NCBI GenBank assembly: GCA_008000375.1
Contig: SMOI01000138.1
Location: 22,285-86,284 of the forward strand
Length of the DNA stretch: 64,000 bases
Source of the DNA: Poteriospumella lacustris
Lineage: Eukaryota; Sar; Chrysophyceae; Chromulinales; Dinobryaceae
Direction of reading: 5' to 3'
A model generated the notes under the pieces. It made no database searches. It was given only the letters and a program-made list of their open reading frames with translations, and was not told the DNA's origin. The translations under genes were made by a program, and so were the position numbers. Within the stretch, counting starts at the first letter, position 1; each line of letters starts with the position of its first letter. Below are positions 29,880 to 41,900 of this stretch, piece by piece.

Positions 29880-31308
29880 AGGATGGGGGGCGAGAATTTA
29901 GGGACATAACTTTACAAGTACCGCCATGGGACGCCGCTGAGGAGGCCAGAACTAACCAAGACCCGGAAATAAGAGCAAACCATTTCCAGAACCACCATAG
30001 CGGATCCACATAGTGGAGATCGGTACTGTTGGCAATAGGCGACAGACTCTGCGCTATTGTCCACAGGCTTACACCTTGAAGCCGACGGACTTCCTGCGGC
30101 CACGGGCACGCTCGAACTTGCGGCCCTTGGAGATGGTGCGAGGCTTGACACCATCGTGGGTGTGTGGGTTGTAGACAGAGGTGCGGTGACCAAAGTACTT
30201 CTGGGCCTCACGGACGTTCTTGCGACCACGCAACAGAACGGTGTTGGTACCCTTGGGGGCACGCAAGGCAAGCTGATCAAGGGTCAAGCACTCTCCGCCA
30301 GCCTTGACGATGCGCGCGCGAGCAGTCTCAGTGAAACGCAAGGCGGCAATCTTCAAGCCAGGGACCTCCAACAGGCGCGGATCGTCAGTGACGGTGCCGA
30401 CAACGACCGCAGTCTTGTCCTCCTTTCCCTTCATGTATCTCTTGACGCGAGACACAGAGATAGGAAGGTTGTTGATTCTGGACTGGCAAAGTCTCTTGGC
30501 AATCACCTTGGCGAACTTGGAGTCACCTCTGCGGCCGATGAAGCTGTAGAAAGACAATGCAGAAGAGACGAGGGTTAGCGAAACTGATCAATCGAGAGCA
30601 AACCAACGACGAGGAAAGGAAATGAACTGAACGACAAAACCATCCACAGCCCAACAACGATCAGCGCCAGCACAGTCAGAAACACGCACAACTGCATGAT
30701 CCACCATGGGTCTCGATCGCTGTTGGGGCCAAGGACGAAAGAAATGAATAACAAACACAGTGGACGACGATCCCAGCCAAGTTGTCGATTGGAAATGTCC
30801 TGGCCAATCGATGCAGTCTTGCGCGGTCCACTCCAACCCGCAAACAAAACAAGACGCATTCCTTGTCCAGAATATCGACAACCGCAAAAGACTAGACCGT
30901 CGCGCTCCAGACTGTGCGTTCGTTGGATCGGTGAAAGAAACTCACCTGAAGAGTCTTTCCAAGAGCTTCAAGTAAGGGTTCTTGGACACAGGGGTTGTGC
31001 GAACATTGTGGCCGACACGGCGTCCTCCAGACTTAAGATCGATACCCATCTTCTCGTTTGTCCAGTAAATATATGAGTGAGACAAGCTTCGTCTTTCCAG
31101 TGAAAGTCGAATTAGCCTCCAAGCAAAACCCAAAGCGCGGCGCTCGGAAGAGGCCAGCCACCAGCCTCTGCCCCAGCCACAGCAGCATCGTGGTGTCGCC
31201 GACCGCGACACAGCTTCCTCAGTGGCGACGCCGTGCCGTCGACACCACACGTTCGTTGCTGAAAAAGCGGAGTTACGGCTTAGTGGGTATAAAGATCTCG
31301 GAAACACC
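29880..31308 (-). repeat. Inverted repeat arm, eL18 gene (right)
   Basis: Inverse of 28003-29465. It lacks the 13-14 bp insertion present near 28083 in the left arm and carries its own substitutions in the 3' flank, for example in 29885-30060. The two arms are therefore distinct sequences and not one read folded back. Confidence 0.92.
30069..31049 (-). CDS. RPL18: Ribosomal protein eL18, copy B
   Basis: Exons 31049-30946 and 30543-30069, with a 402-nt intron identical to that of copy A. The encoded 192 residues are the same as in copy A, so two genes supply the same ribosomal subunit protein. Its upstream region (31050-31250) is almost the same as that of copy A, so both should be expressed together. 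Beyond about 31308 the flank is unique. The 3' untranslated region differs clearly from that of copy A. Confidence 0.97.
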
Positions 31309-31431
31309 CTTCTTTGACAGGACGTCTCTCCTCAATCTCGCTCGTGTATCCCATGGTATTATCGTCGAGGAAAAAGATATGTGACAACTCACGGCATCCT
31401 CATGGCTGTTGCTGTATGTTACCGTTAGAGG

Positions 31432-33045
31432 TTGAAGACAGAACGTCGGTTGGACCGGATGTGGATTGTGTGCCTGCGACTACCAATCGCGGCAGCTTCC
31501 GCATGGCCTCGAATACTGCTGCTTGTTGGTCTTCTCCTCGTATCGTTTCCCTTAACCCGAAGCGTGTGTCATTTTCCAAACGCTTCTTTCTATGCCCTCA
31601 AAGACACCTACGACGCAACGCAAGGATCTCGCTGGGCATGGCGCAGTAGCACCAATCGATGGAACTTTTCTCTTCCTTTTTCACCGACATCTAATCCTTG
31701 TATCAATTCATGGGAAGGCATTGGATGCATCCATAGAAATGTGGTGAACGGAGTATCTTGCGACGTCTTCAACTTGACGCTTATGTCCTATGGGCTCAAC
31801 GGCACTTTGCCCACCTCAATCGGAAATTTGAGCGCGCTATCGGTGATGAATGTTGCCTACAACTATCTCTACGGCACCATCCCTTCGTCCATTTTGACGC
31901 CCGCTGCCCTATCGGCACTGTATCTGGACAACAACCGCTTCAGCGGTTCACTACCACGCGGTACCGCCACAGGTTGCCAACGGCTTCAGCATTATTCAAC
32001 TGGAAACAATAAGTTTGCGAGGATAATTCCGACTACGTGGACGTCTTGGGTATCGCTCGTTACCGTCGATTTCTCCACGAACAAACTCACCGGCAGCCTC
32101 CCTCCTGATTAACGCATCTCCAGTATCTCAATTTGTCTGTCAATCGCATCGTGGGCAGCCTTCCGTATCAACTGCAATCTCTCGGCAAGTTGCAAACACT
32201 CGATGCCTCCGAGAACAAACTGGCGGGAACGCTGCCGCGGTATCTAAACGCGCTGACGTCCCTGAGGACGCTGGTGCTGCAGTTCAACAAGATCGGAGGC
32301 AGCATCCCTGCAGAAATCACACAGCTGCAGCATCTCGCAGCACTAATAGCGAGGCGAGTCCTGTGCGCCGGTGGCAGCGGCTGCGCAGGCGGATCGCCGA
32401 AAGCGTCGCCACGCTACGTACGGCCAGCGTGACGTTGATGAGCCATGGCCTGCGCGACGTCGTCCTGGCGACGCAGCGTCTACACCAGTCGCTCGCGGGG
32501 TGCGTTGCGTGGGCCCTCGCCGTGCTGACGCCGATGTACGCGTGGCTGTCCGCCCGCTACGGCGTCTACGGCGACTCGTTCATCTGGGCTGTGTCGATGG
32601 GGTATTCGTGGTGGCTGTTGACGCTGCCGCGCGTGTGGCGACCCCGCGGGGCGGCGGAGATACAGCGACTCGTCGCTGCTGCGTCCGCGGCCACGGAGCG
32701 AGAGGGAGACGCCGTGCAGCGACAAGAGAATCCGCTGTGGCGCGGGGCCGCCGCGGCGTCCGTCGACTGCGCCCGCAGCAGCCGCCGCAGCAGCAGGCCA
32801 CACCTTCGTCGCGATGGAGTACGTCGCCAGCGCCGTGGCAGGCGACCTGTGGCCTTCGGCGTGGCCTTTCCGCTGATTGCCGCGGCCGGCGCCGTCGCCA
32901 TCGCCGCAGATACGCTGGTCCTCCAGCTGGTCGCGACGCAGGGCACCTCTCCGCCGCCCTCTCGGTGTCGCCCTCTACGCGTCGCCCTCGCGGGCGGAAG
33001 GCTGCCAGTGTCTGTGGTGTGTGTAAGTGGTACCAGTTAACGGGC
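31432..33045 (+). pseudogene. Leucine-rich-repeat membrane protein, frame-broken
   Basis: Begins with a hydrophobic segment near residue 30 (about 31519-31560) and an LRR N-terminal cap with paired Cys and a Trp-Glu-Gly-Ile-Gly-Cys motif. Plant-type repeats of the LxxNxLxGxxP kind follow. The frame stops at 32110-32112, but the next repeat continues one base out of register (LQYLNLSVNRIVGSLP from about 32120). Another shift near 32340 leads to a membrane-like segment (WALAVLTPMYAWLS, about 32510-32560), and further shifts follow near 32810-32880. It reads as a receptor-like surface protein that is decaying, or as an intact gene with several missing bases in the assembly. Confidence 0.65.
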
Positions 33046-33128
33046 GCGTCTGTCTGTCTCGCGCGGAGTCCACCTCGCAGACAGATTCTATACAGGAACA
33101 GCTACAGCGACAGCTACACCACACCGCC

Positions 33129-34570
33129 TCAGTCGTCGAAGGAGTTGTCGTCGTCGTCGAAGCCCATGACGCCGTCGTCCGGCGCGGCCGCCGCCGCCTT
33201 CGACCGCGACGCGGGCACCGTCACCGGCGACGACGGCGCGTGGATTGGCGAGTTGGCGCCCGAGACGACGGCGCTGGGGGCGGCCGACGCGGTCGCCGAC
33301 CGCTGCGCCCGCATTTGCTCCTGCCGCAGCCGCAGCCGCTCGCGCGCGGTCAGGCCGGCCATGTTCACCGGGGCGGCGGTCGCTGTCGCCGCGGGCGTGT
33401 CGCGGGTCGGGACGACGGGCGGCAGCGACGACACGGCGGCCGCCACGCGCGGCGGCGACACGTGTCGCAGGCGCGCGCTGTCGTCGGAGCTGTCGTCGTC
33501 CGAGAGCCCCTCGAGGATCTTCGGCCTCGTCGCCGGCGCTGCCGCGGCGGCTGCGGGTTTGCTGGCTGCAGGGGCCGCAGGGGCCGCAGGAGCTGGCACC
33601 GCGGTGGTCGACGCCGTCGCCGTCGCCGGCGCCGATGGCGCAGCGGACGACGAGGGCGCCGCCGCCGCGACGGTGTCGGTGCGCGCGCGGCGCTGGTAGT
33701 CGACGGAGAGGTCGCTGGAGTCCTCGTCCGACAGCCCGTCGAGGATGCCGGGCCGCTTGACCGCAGCCGCTGCGGGCGCCGCGGGGGTCACCTGCGTCTG
33801 CGCGGCGGGCGGCGCGGCGGGCGGCGCGGGGCGACTGTCGACGGAGCTGTCGGAGATGTCGAGCGACAGTTGGCGGCGGTCGAGCGACAGCGACGAGTGG
33901 TCGGCGTCGCCGGCGGAGGACGACGAGCGGTCGCCGCGGTACTGGTCGCCGCTGAGGCTGCTGTCGCGGTGGCTGTCGCTGCGGCTGTGGCTGTGGCTCG
34001 CCTCGCGGCGGTCCCCGTCGCCTTCGGTGCCCTCGTCGTCGTCGTGGTCGTCGAGGTAGTTGTTCAGCGACCGCTGCGGCGCGTGGCCCTTCGCCGACGC
34101 GGCGGCGGCGGAGAGCGACTCGTCGTCCATCGACGCGTCCCAGTCGGAGAAGCTCGCGTCGTCGCGGCTGCCGCTCAGCGCCGAGGCCGCCGCCGTCGTC
34201 GTCGGCTGCGTCCAGACGGTCGGCTTCGACCACTGCGCCGCGCGGTGCGGCGACACCGACGCCGCCGCCGTCGACGTCGCCGCAGCGCTGGGGCCGCTGG
34301 CGCGCAACGGCTGCGACGCCCGCGAGGCGCCGTCGTCGTCGTCGTCGAAGGCGTCGGCGTCGAGCTCTTCGACGTCGTCGCCGAAGTGGCGACCCGCCGA
34401 CGGCGGCGCGGCGACGGCGGCGACCGGTGCACGCGCCGGCGATGCGATCGACGGCGCCGACGACCGCTGCGGCGCGGGGCTGGCGACGGCGTCGGAGAAG
34501 AACGACGCCGCCGAGTCGTCCAGGCGGCCGGTCGCTGCGGCGGGACCAGCGCCGCGACGGTCGCTGCGGC

Positions 34571-34609
<39 letters not shown>

Positions 34610-37600
34610 GGTCGCTGGCGAAGCTCTCGACGCTGTCGTCGTCATCGTCGTCGTCGAAGTATTTGCGCGCGCGTTGCGCCTCCGCCGCGGGCCGCCCCTC
34701 CTCGCTGCGGCTGTCGTCGCTGCGGCTGTCGTCGCTGCGGCTGCCATCGTCGTCGTCATCGTCGTCGTCGTCGTCGTCACCGTCGTGGTCGCGGGGGCCG
34801 CTGCGGCGGTCGGCGGCGCTGGCGTCGCGGTCGTCGGAGGCGTCGCGGTCGTCGGAGGCGAAGGACTGCGACTCGTCGAGCGCCGCGGCGGAGGGCGGCG
34901 GCGGCGGCGTGGCCATCTTGGCCACCGGGTGGTCGTAGATGAGGTCGACGAGGTGCGTCGCGCGCGGCGCCTTCTCGTCGCTCAGCGGCGACGTGTCGAA
35001 CGTCGCGACGGTCGCCGCGGGCGTCGCAGCCGCAGGGGCCACCGGCGGCGGAGTGGGCACCGGCACCGGCGACTGCGCCGCGGCGGGGCAGGCGCCGGGC
35101 GGCGCGGCGTGAGGACGCGCTCGAAGGACTCGTCGCGGGGCTGCGGCCGCGGCGGCGAGGCGACGGGCGGCTGCGGCTGCGGCGGTGGCGGCGTCGCCGC
35201 GGCGGTGACGACCGCCGGAGCGGCGACGGCGGCGGTCGGCTCTGGAGGAACGTGAGGTGGACGAGGGCGGCCTGCAGCGACTGGTCGAGGTGCAGCGCCT
35301 TCTCGTCGACGAGCCGCACCTGCTGCCGCAGCGCGTTGGCCTCGGCCTCCTGCGTGCGCTGCTGCACGTGCAGCTTGCCCTCGACGGACTGCACGCGCGT
35401 GGCGACGGAGCCGGCGAGGTCCTTGAGCGCCGCGAGGTCGCGCTGCGCCGCCTGCTCGTGGTGCTCGAGCCGCTGCTTCGTCAGCTGCAGCTCCTCGTGC
35501 AGCACGTTGACGCGCGACAGCGTCTGCAGCGACGTCGTCTCGGCGCTCTCCATGCGCCGGCGCTGGCTGTCGGTCTCGCCGAGCAGCGTCGTCGCGGAGT
35601 GCTCGACGGCCTGCAGGCGGCCGGTGAGCGCCTGCGACGTCTCGAGCAGCTTCGTCGTGAGCTGGAAGTACTCGGGGCTCTTCTGGTGCACGATGTGGTC
35701 CATGCGGCTCACCTTGTCGCCCAGCGCCGACACGTCCTTGTGCCACGCCACCTGCGCCTGCAGCTTCAGCACGGTGGCCGCCGTGTCGCGCAGCTCCTTC
35801 GACAGTCCGTCGACGCTGCCGGCCAGCCGCGTGGCCTCGACGAACGACGGGTGCGACGTGACGGAGGCCAAGATGCGCTCCTGCTGGTGCCGCAGCTCGT
35901 GCAGCCAGTCGCGCGCCGACTGCTCCAGCGGCAACACGCGGCGCTCGAGCAGCAGCCGCGTCTCCTGCAGCTCCGCCGACGTCTCCTGGAAGCGCGCGTA
36001 CAGCTCCTCGCCCTTCGTCTGCAGCTGCTGGCCCTGCTTCTCCTCGAGCTGGCGCAGCTGCTGCTCGTGGTGCTGGCTGCGCGACAGCGACGTCTGCAGC
36101 AGACTCTCGTTCTGGTGCACGACGGCCTCGAGCCGCTGCTGCAGCAGCGTCAGCGCCGCCGCCTGCGACTTGTCGCTGGTCTCGTACGCGCTCTGCAGGC
36201 GAAACAGCGTCTCGGAGAGGCTCGTGACGCGGTCCTGCAGCGCCTTCTCCAGCTGGTCGAGCTTGCTGTGCGACAGGGGGCGACAGAGGGCGACGGGGTC
36301 AGACGAGGGCGACGATGGCGACGGGGCCGCGACAGCGACAGCGACAGCGACAGCGGCAGCGGCGGCGGCGGGGCGACGTACCTTTTGCCGGCCATGACGC
36401 GGCGGTCGAACTCGCGGCGCAGGCGGGCGATGTCCGCATCGCCGTCGCCGGAGGCGGCGCTGCTGTAGCCGCCGGTGGCGCCGCCGGCGGCGGGCGGGCC
36501 GAGCGGCAGGTCGAAGGCGGCGGGGCCCACGGCCTCCATCAGGCCGATCGCGAGGATCTGCTGCTCGAACTGACTCGCCAGCGCGCGCTTCGTCTCGCCC
36601 AGTGCAGTCGACAGCGTCTGCTGCAGCTGGCGGTCCATCTGTGGCACGAGCGGTGAGCGGCGGGGGCCGAGGCGGGGCGGGGGCGGGGGGTGCGACGTAC
36701 CTTCGCCTCGAGCGACGACTGCAGCTGCAGCATCTCCGAGGCCACGACGCCCTTCACGAGCGTCTCCGACGGGGTCGGCGTGTCCAGTGCCTTCGCGATC
36801 ATCTCGGCGGTGACCTGCGACCCTCCGCGGGCGAAACCAGCGTCGGCGTCAGCGTCGTCGGCGTCGCGCAGCAGGTCGCTGGTCTTCGCGCGGATCTCGC
36901 GCTGCACCGCGGACGACTGGCCGATCTTCAGCAGCGCGAGCTCTCTCTCGAGCGTCTTGAGCTTGTTGTCGGCGTTCTCCGTCCAGGCGGAGATGGCGAC
37001 GGAGATGCTCTGCTGCGTGAGCAGGTGCACCTTGTCCTTGACCTGGTCCATGTCATGCCGCGTTGCCGCCTGCGCCCAGCGCTGCTGCAGGTCCTGCTTC
37101 TCCAGCTTGAAGTCGGACAGCTCGCGCCGCAGCTGCGTGGTGAGGCGGTCGATGTCGTCGCGCCAGTGGTCCTGGTCCTTGATCCAGTGGTCGATCTTCG
37201 CGTTGGCGGCGCGCCGCGTCTCGTGCTCGGTCTTGTTCGCCTCGTAGAGCATCTCGACGCTGCTGATGCGCGACTGCAGGTGCGTCGTCTGGCGCTGCAC
37301 GTCCTTGCTCTCGTACGTCAGGTGGTCGAGCGCCGAGTCGTGGTTGGACAGGAGCTTCTCGAGGCGCTCGACGCGCTGCACGACGCCGTGGTCGTCGCTG
37401 CGCTTCGACTCCAGCGTCGTGAGGCGCTCGAGGATGTCGCGCAGGATGTCTTCGTTGATGGTGACTGTGTTGAGCGCCGCCTTCTGGCCGGGCCGGTTCG
37501 TCAGGTCCTTCCCGGCGAGGCGCTCGCGGAGGAGGCTCGGGCCCTCCGCGGAGGAACTGGGCCCGATGAGCGACACGCCACCCGCAGAGGAGGATGACCC

Positions 37601-37720
37601 GCCGATGGCGGACTGACTGATCACATTGCTGGGGGCATACCGTTGGTTGATACGATTGAGGTTCTGCTGCGTTCGATTGAGAATTTGTGCGAATGACGAT
37701 TCAATCGGAACACTCGCCAT
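33129..37720 (-). CDS. Long coiled-coil protein with acidic Ser/Asp tail
   Basis: Exons 37720-36701, 36638-36382 and 36265 onward, with introns of 62 and 116 nt. The start is the ATG at 37720; the in-frame GTG upstream is not used. Exons 1-3 encode about 770 residues of heptad-rich coiled coil broken by short Ala/Gly linkers. From about 35260 the reading frame shifts twice by one missing base (near 35250, then near a CCCC run around 35090) before the last 600 residues. That tail is Pro-rich, then strongly acidic with Asp and Ser-Asp runs, ending at 33129. I do not recognise the family; a cytoskeletal or centrosomal role would be a guess. The breaks could be short unrecognised introns or sequence errors. 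Confidence 0.7.
34560..34800 (-). repeat. GAC/GTC trinucleotide runs encoding poly-Asp
   Basis: Clusters of uninterrupted CGT/CGTC triplets on the plus strand encode poly-Asp and Ser-Asp-Asp repeats in the minus-strand coiled-coil gene. They create long spurious frames on both strands. Confidence 0.8.
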
Positions 37721-38291
37721 TTTCACCGTCGACTCGTGTGAGCGGTTGATCGCGTCTGGTCGCGGTCAGTGCGTTACGACAGCACACTAGACAGATGATA
37801 GGTCAGATATGGATGTGGGCGGACAGGACAGCAATGGAGACCCGTCGACGAAGGCAATGATCGACTCGTCGATCGCTCTGCGTCGAAAGTGGCCGTTTGA
37901 AGTGGGTGCGAGGCCCCAGACCGACACAGACGCCGCCAGCGACGTCTGGGCGACGCAGGAGACGCGGCAGAGGAGACCCTTGACCTGCACAGATCATCGC
38001 AGACTCTGGGGCAATAGCCGTTTCTTGTTTTCACCCGCCGCGTCGGTCGCCTCTGTATCGCGAAGGGTCGACTTCGACGGGGCAAAAAGTCGACAAGCGT
38101 GCACATGCTGCTCCTTCAGCATAACTCATCGCATTAGAGAGTAGCGAGAGATACGGTAGTGCCGTGGAAACCCGTGTAGATCCAGTTTTGGTTGAGAGCG
38201 CTGATAGAGGTCTCCCGCGGTATCGATCGCGTCTCCATCGCCCAGGCATTGATTGAAAGCTCACAACAGTATCAGTTCAACCACATAAACA
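37721..38291. other. Divergent promoter region
   Basis: Lies head-to-head between the coiled-coil gene (minus) and the small gene starting at 38292 (plus). It must contain both promoters. Several short open frames occur but none has a recognisable domain or splice context. Confidence 0.5.
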
Positions 38292-38729
38292 ATGAATTCC
38301 TCTCGATCACCGCGCCCCACGGACACGACAGCCCAAGTGAAGGCGTCTCCTCGGCCAGACGCCACTGTCACTGGCGCCGAAACGAAGCGCTCTCCTCGGC
38401 CAGACGCCAAGTAAGCCGTATCGCTTCCATCGACCGGCCCTGAACCCATATAAACGCACCTCTATGGTTGATGTAGGCCGGAAACGCAGCGACAAGACTC
38501 TGCACGCTCAACCGCGCGCAGCGCCGCGATGAACTCGGCGCGCAGCAACCCCGCGACGGAGGCGTCGATGGACACCTTCCGCACCTCCATGAGCACCGCT
38601 CGCGTGCAAACAGCGCTCGCCGCCCTCAACGCCGAGAAGCAGGCGCTGCTGTCGAAGCTGCAGTCGATCGACGCGGCGCTCGAAAGCGACGAGAAGAAGC
38701 GCGCGGGCATCCCCCGCGTGCGCAAGTGA
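38292..38729 (+). CDS. Small two-exon protein with C-terminal coiled coil
   Basis: Exons 38292-38410 and 38477-38729; the 66-nt intron has GTAAGC and TAG ends. The splice keeps frame and gives 123 residues. Without splicing, exon 1 ends immediately at a TAA formed by the donor itself. Exon 1 is Ser/Pro/Arg-rich with the sequence SPRPDA twice, from an 18-19 bp direct repeat at about 38346 and 38390. Exon 2 is Ala/Ser/Arg-rich followed by a short amphipathic helix (LAALNAEKQALLSKL region) and a basic end. It may be a small microtubule-associated or flagellar protein, but I do not recognise it. Confidence 0.7.
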
Positions 38730-38945
38730 ACCGGTCCGCCGCCCGCTGCCCTCGGTCCGCTCCCCGCTGGCCCGCTCCCCCCTGTACATAGAACCGACGC
38801 CTCTGTTCCCTTCCCACGCTGTAACATAAGTCGAGGTGCGCACAAAACGAAACTAACACGCGATACACACACAGAGACACACGGTGACACACGACTACCG
38901 ACAGAGACACACACCGAGACACACGGCCACAACTGTTGACGGGGC

Positions 38946-41900
38946 CTACGACGACGTCGACGGGGTCGAGGTCGGCGGTGCAGCCGCTGTGGTTGTGGCG
39001 GCGGTGGAGGTGGAGGTGGCGGTGGCGGGGACGATGAACGAGCGGAAGCGCGTCTGGTCGCGCCGCCGCTGCTGCGCGCGCTTGACGACGATGCGGCAGT
39101 AGATCCAGTGCCCGATGAACTCGCGCACCTGGTCCAGCACCGCGGCCTCGCGCCGCAGCCGGTCCATGAACGAGACGAAGAGCTGCGTGTGCACCATGGC
39201 GTCCTGGAACTCGAGCTTCGAGCGCAGCGGCTCGAGGTAGTTGTCTGGGTAGAACTCCTCCGTCTGGGTGACTGGGTTCAGGCGCAGGAAGCGCTTCCAG
39301 GTGGCCGGGTCGTCGTAGAAGGTCTCCGTGCCGCACATCGTCGCGTTGTAGCGCTTCATCACCGACAGGATGATGCGCAGCTGCGTGCGGATGACGTGCG
39401 GCATCGACTGCAGCAGGAGGCCGTCGATTTGGTTGCGCACCGCCAGCGTCTCGTCGGCCAGCGGCACCGGCCGCGGCGCGTTCTTCTTCGTCGCCTTCTC
39501 CGTCGCCGCGGGCGCCAACGACGCTCCGCCGGCCTCGCCGCTGCTGGACAAGGCCGCGGCCACCGCTGCAGCGACCTCGTCGGCGGCGTGGTCGGCAGCG
39601 GGCGGCGACGGTTTCTTCTTTTTGACGGCGGCGGCGGCGACGGCCTCGCGCCAGGGGAAGAGCACGTGCAGCCCCTGCTTCGCGACGGTCGCGAGGAGCT
39701 TGCGCGTGTAGTCGATGCGCTTGACGATCTCGCTGTCGACGGGCAGGTCGGCCGTGACCTCGGGCAGCCGCACGAACCACGCGGTGAACTCGACGTCCTT
39801 CACGCGCGCCAGCTTCTCCGCCACCGACACCGACGCCGACGCCGACGCCGACGCTGCGGCCGCGGCAGTCGCTGCCCCGCGGCGGTGGCCGCCGTTGACG
39901 CTGCCGCCGGGGACGACGCGGACGTTGTCGTAGTGCAGCGTGGCGAGGTGGTCGTTGAGGTGCAGCACGGCCGTCGAGGAGGACACGTCCGCCAGCCGCG
40001 GCGGCGACGTCGTCCCCAGCAGCAGTGGCACCGGCGCGCCGAACATTTCGCGCGCGTTGTCGGGCACGAGCGGGATGAAGATGCCCTCCCAGAGGAAGGG
40101 CGACAGCAGCTGCGCGATGGCGAAGGTGATGGCCGTGACGACGCCGGCGTGGCGGCCGTAGATGATGAGGCTCTTCTCCATCAGCAGCAGGTTCACCATT
40201 TTGAAGATCGTCGGCGCCGACACGTGCGTGATCAGCACGGCCACCGCCCACTCCGCCGTCGGCACCAGCTCGTCCAGCGCCGCGTGCGTCACCTTCGCGT
40301 AGTCGCGCACGCGGAGGGCGTATTTGCGGTGCCCCGCGTGGCCGCCGTGGCTGTGGCCGCTGTGGCTGTGGCCGCTGTGGCTGTGGCTGTGGTGCGGCAG
40401 CGGCGGGGCGGGCGACGAGGCGCGCGAGCCGCCGCTGCGCAGGTGGTGGATGGCGCGCGTCGGCACCGGCGTCGAGTGGTGCGCATGCGACGGGTGCGCG
40501 GCGCCGCCGGCTGCGTCGGCGACGGTGGCGCTGGGCTCCGCGGCGGGCTCCGCGGACGGCGGCGCGGGGCGACCGCGTCGGCCGCTGCGGCGGTGGCGAC
40601 GGTGGTGTCGCTGCGGCCGCGGCGGAAGGCGAGCTTCTCGAGGACGCGGTTGCGGATGCCGCAGAGCTTCAGGTCCTGCGTCACGGCGAAGTTCAGCGCA
40701 AAGTCCTGCACGTTCACCGTCGCCGGCCGCAGCAGGAAGCGCCGCAGATAGTCCGACACCTGCGACAGGAACAGCGCGCGCAAGTCGCTGTCGCCGGTGC
40801 GCGGCGTCACCGCCACCACCACCGCCGCCGAGGCCGCCGCGTCGTGGGCCGTCGCATCTGTCGCCGCCGCTGTCGCCGCCGCTGTCGCCGTCGGTGGCGG
40901 CGGCGGCGGCGACGGTGGTTCGAGAGGGCGCTGGGCCTCGGCCTGGGCGACGAGGTCGAGCATGGCGAAGAGGAAGGTGTACTCGGGCACGGGCGAGATG
41001 AGGCAGTAGCAGCGCTGGCCCGCCACGACCTTGTCGAAGAAGAACGTCGAGTCGTGGATCAGGTTGAAGCGGCTGTGGAAGCGCGGCGGCCGCCGCACGT
41101 GCGACGAGGACGGCGACGTCGGCGACGGCGGCGGGGGCAGCTCCCAGAACCGCGGCAGTGGCGCCTCGCCCGGCAGCGACAGCGGCGACAGCTCCGGCGG
41201 CGCGATGCCCGGGCGGTCGGGGGCCGCCTTCGCAGCGCTCGTTGCGGCATCGGCGGGCGCGGCGGTGGCATCGGCGTCAGATGGCGCATCGGTCGGCGTC
41301 GCGGCGGCGGCGTCGAGCTTGACGCTGCTGCTGGAGGAGGCCTCGTCGTCGTGGTCGAAGGTGTGGTCCGGCGGCGGTTGCAGCGCGTGTTTCTGCGGCG
41401 TCGTCGTCGCGTCCGCGTCGCCAGCAGCGGCCGCCGTGGGCTCGGCATCGCTGGCGACGACTGTGTCGGCTGCGGCTGTGGCGGGGGCGACGGGCGTCGC
41501 CTCCGAGTGCGTCGCCGTCGACGAGGCGGCGGTGGCCGTCGAGGCGGCCGACGCCGAGCGGAAGAAGCTCATCCGCGACGCCGGCTTCGCGTGCGGCGCG
41601 TCCTCCGCGGCGATGCCCGACGGGGAGAACAGCCCGCCGGCCGACGGCGTCGCGTGGGCCGCGCTGGTCGGCGGCGCGCTGGTCGGCGGCGCGGTGGGTG
41701 TGCTGACGACGGGCGCAGCGCTGCCAGCGGGGGCGGTGGGCGGCGCGTTGCTGCTGCGGAAGAAGCGCGAGAAGAGGCTCGGCTTGGCCGCGTTGGCGTT
41801 GGCCGCGCCGGCGGAGTGGATCTGCTGCGCCAGTTCTTTGTTGAGGCTGCTGCGCGCGCTGGCGGCGCCGCTGGCGTGCGACACGGGCGACGGCGGCACC

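Noticed and set aside
28003-31308. Inverted repeats as transposon terminal repeats
   Set aside because: The arms contain whole housekeeping genes; there is no transposase between them and no target-site duplication that I can see.
33027-35255. 742-residue plus-strand open frame
   Set aside because: Arg/Gly/Val low-complexity shadow of the acidic minus-strand exon.
38160-38240. Possible tRNA-like sequence
   Set aside because: A vague A-box-like run but no consistent cloverleaf or T-arm; nothing else in the window looked like a tRNA either.
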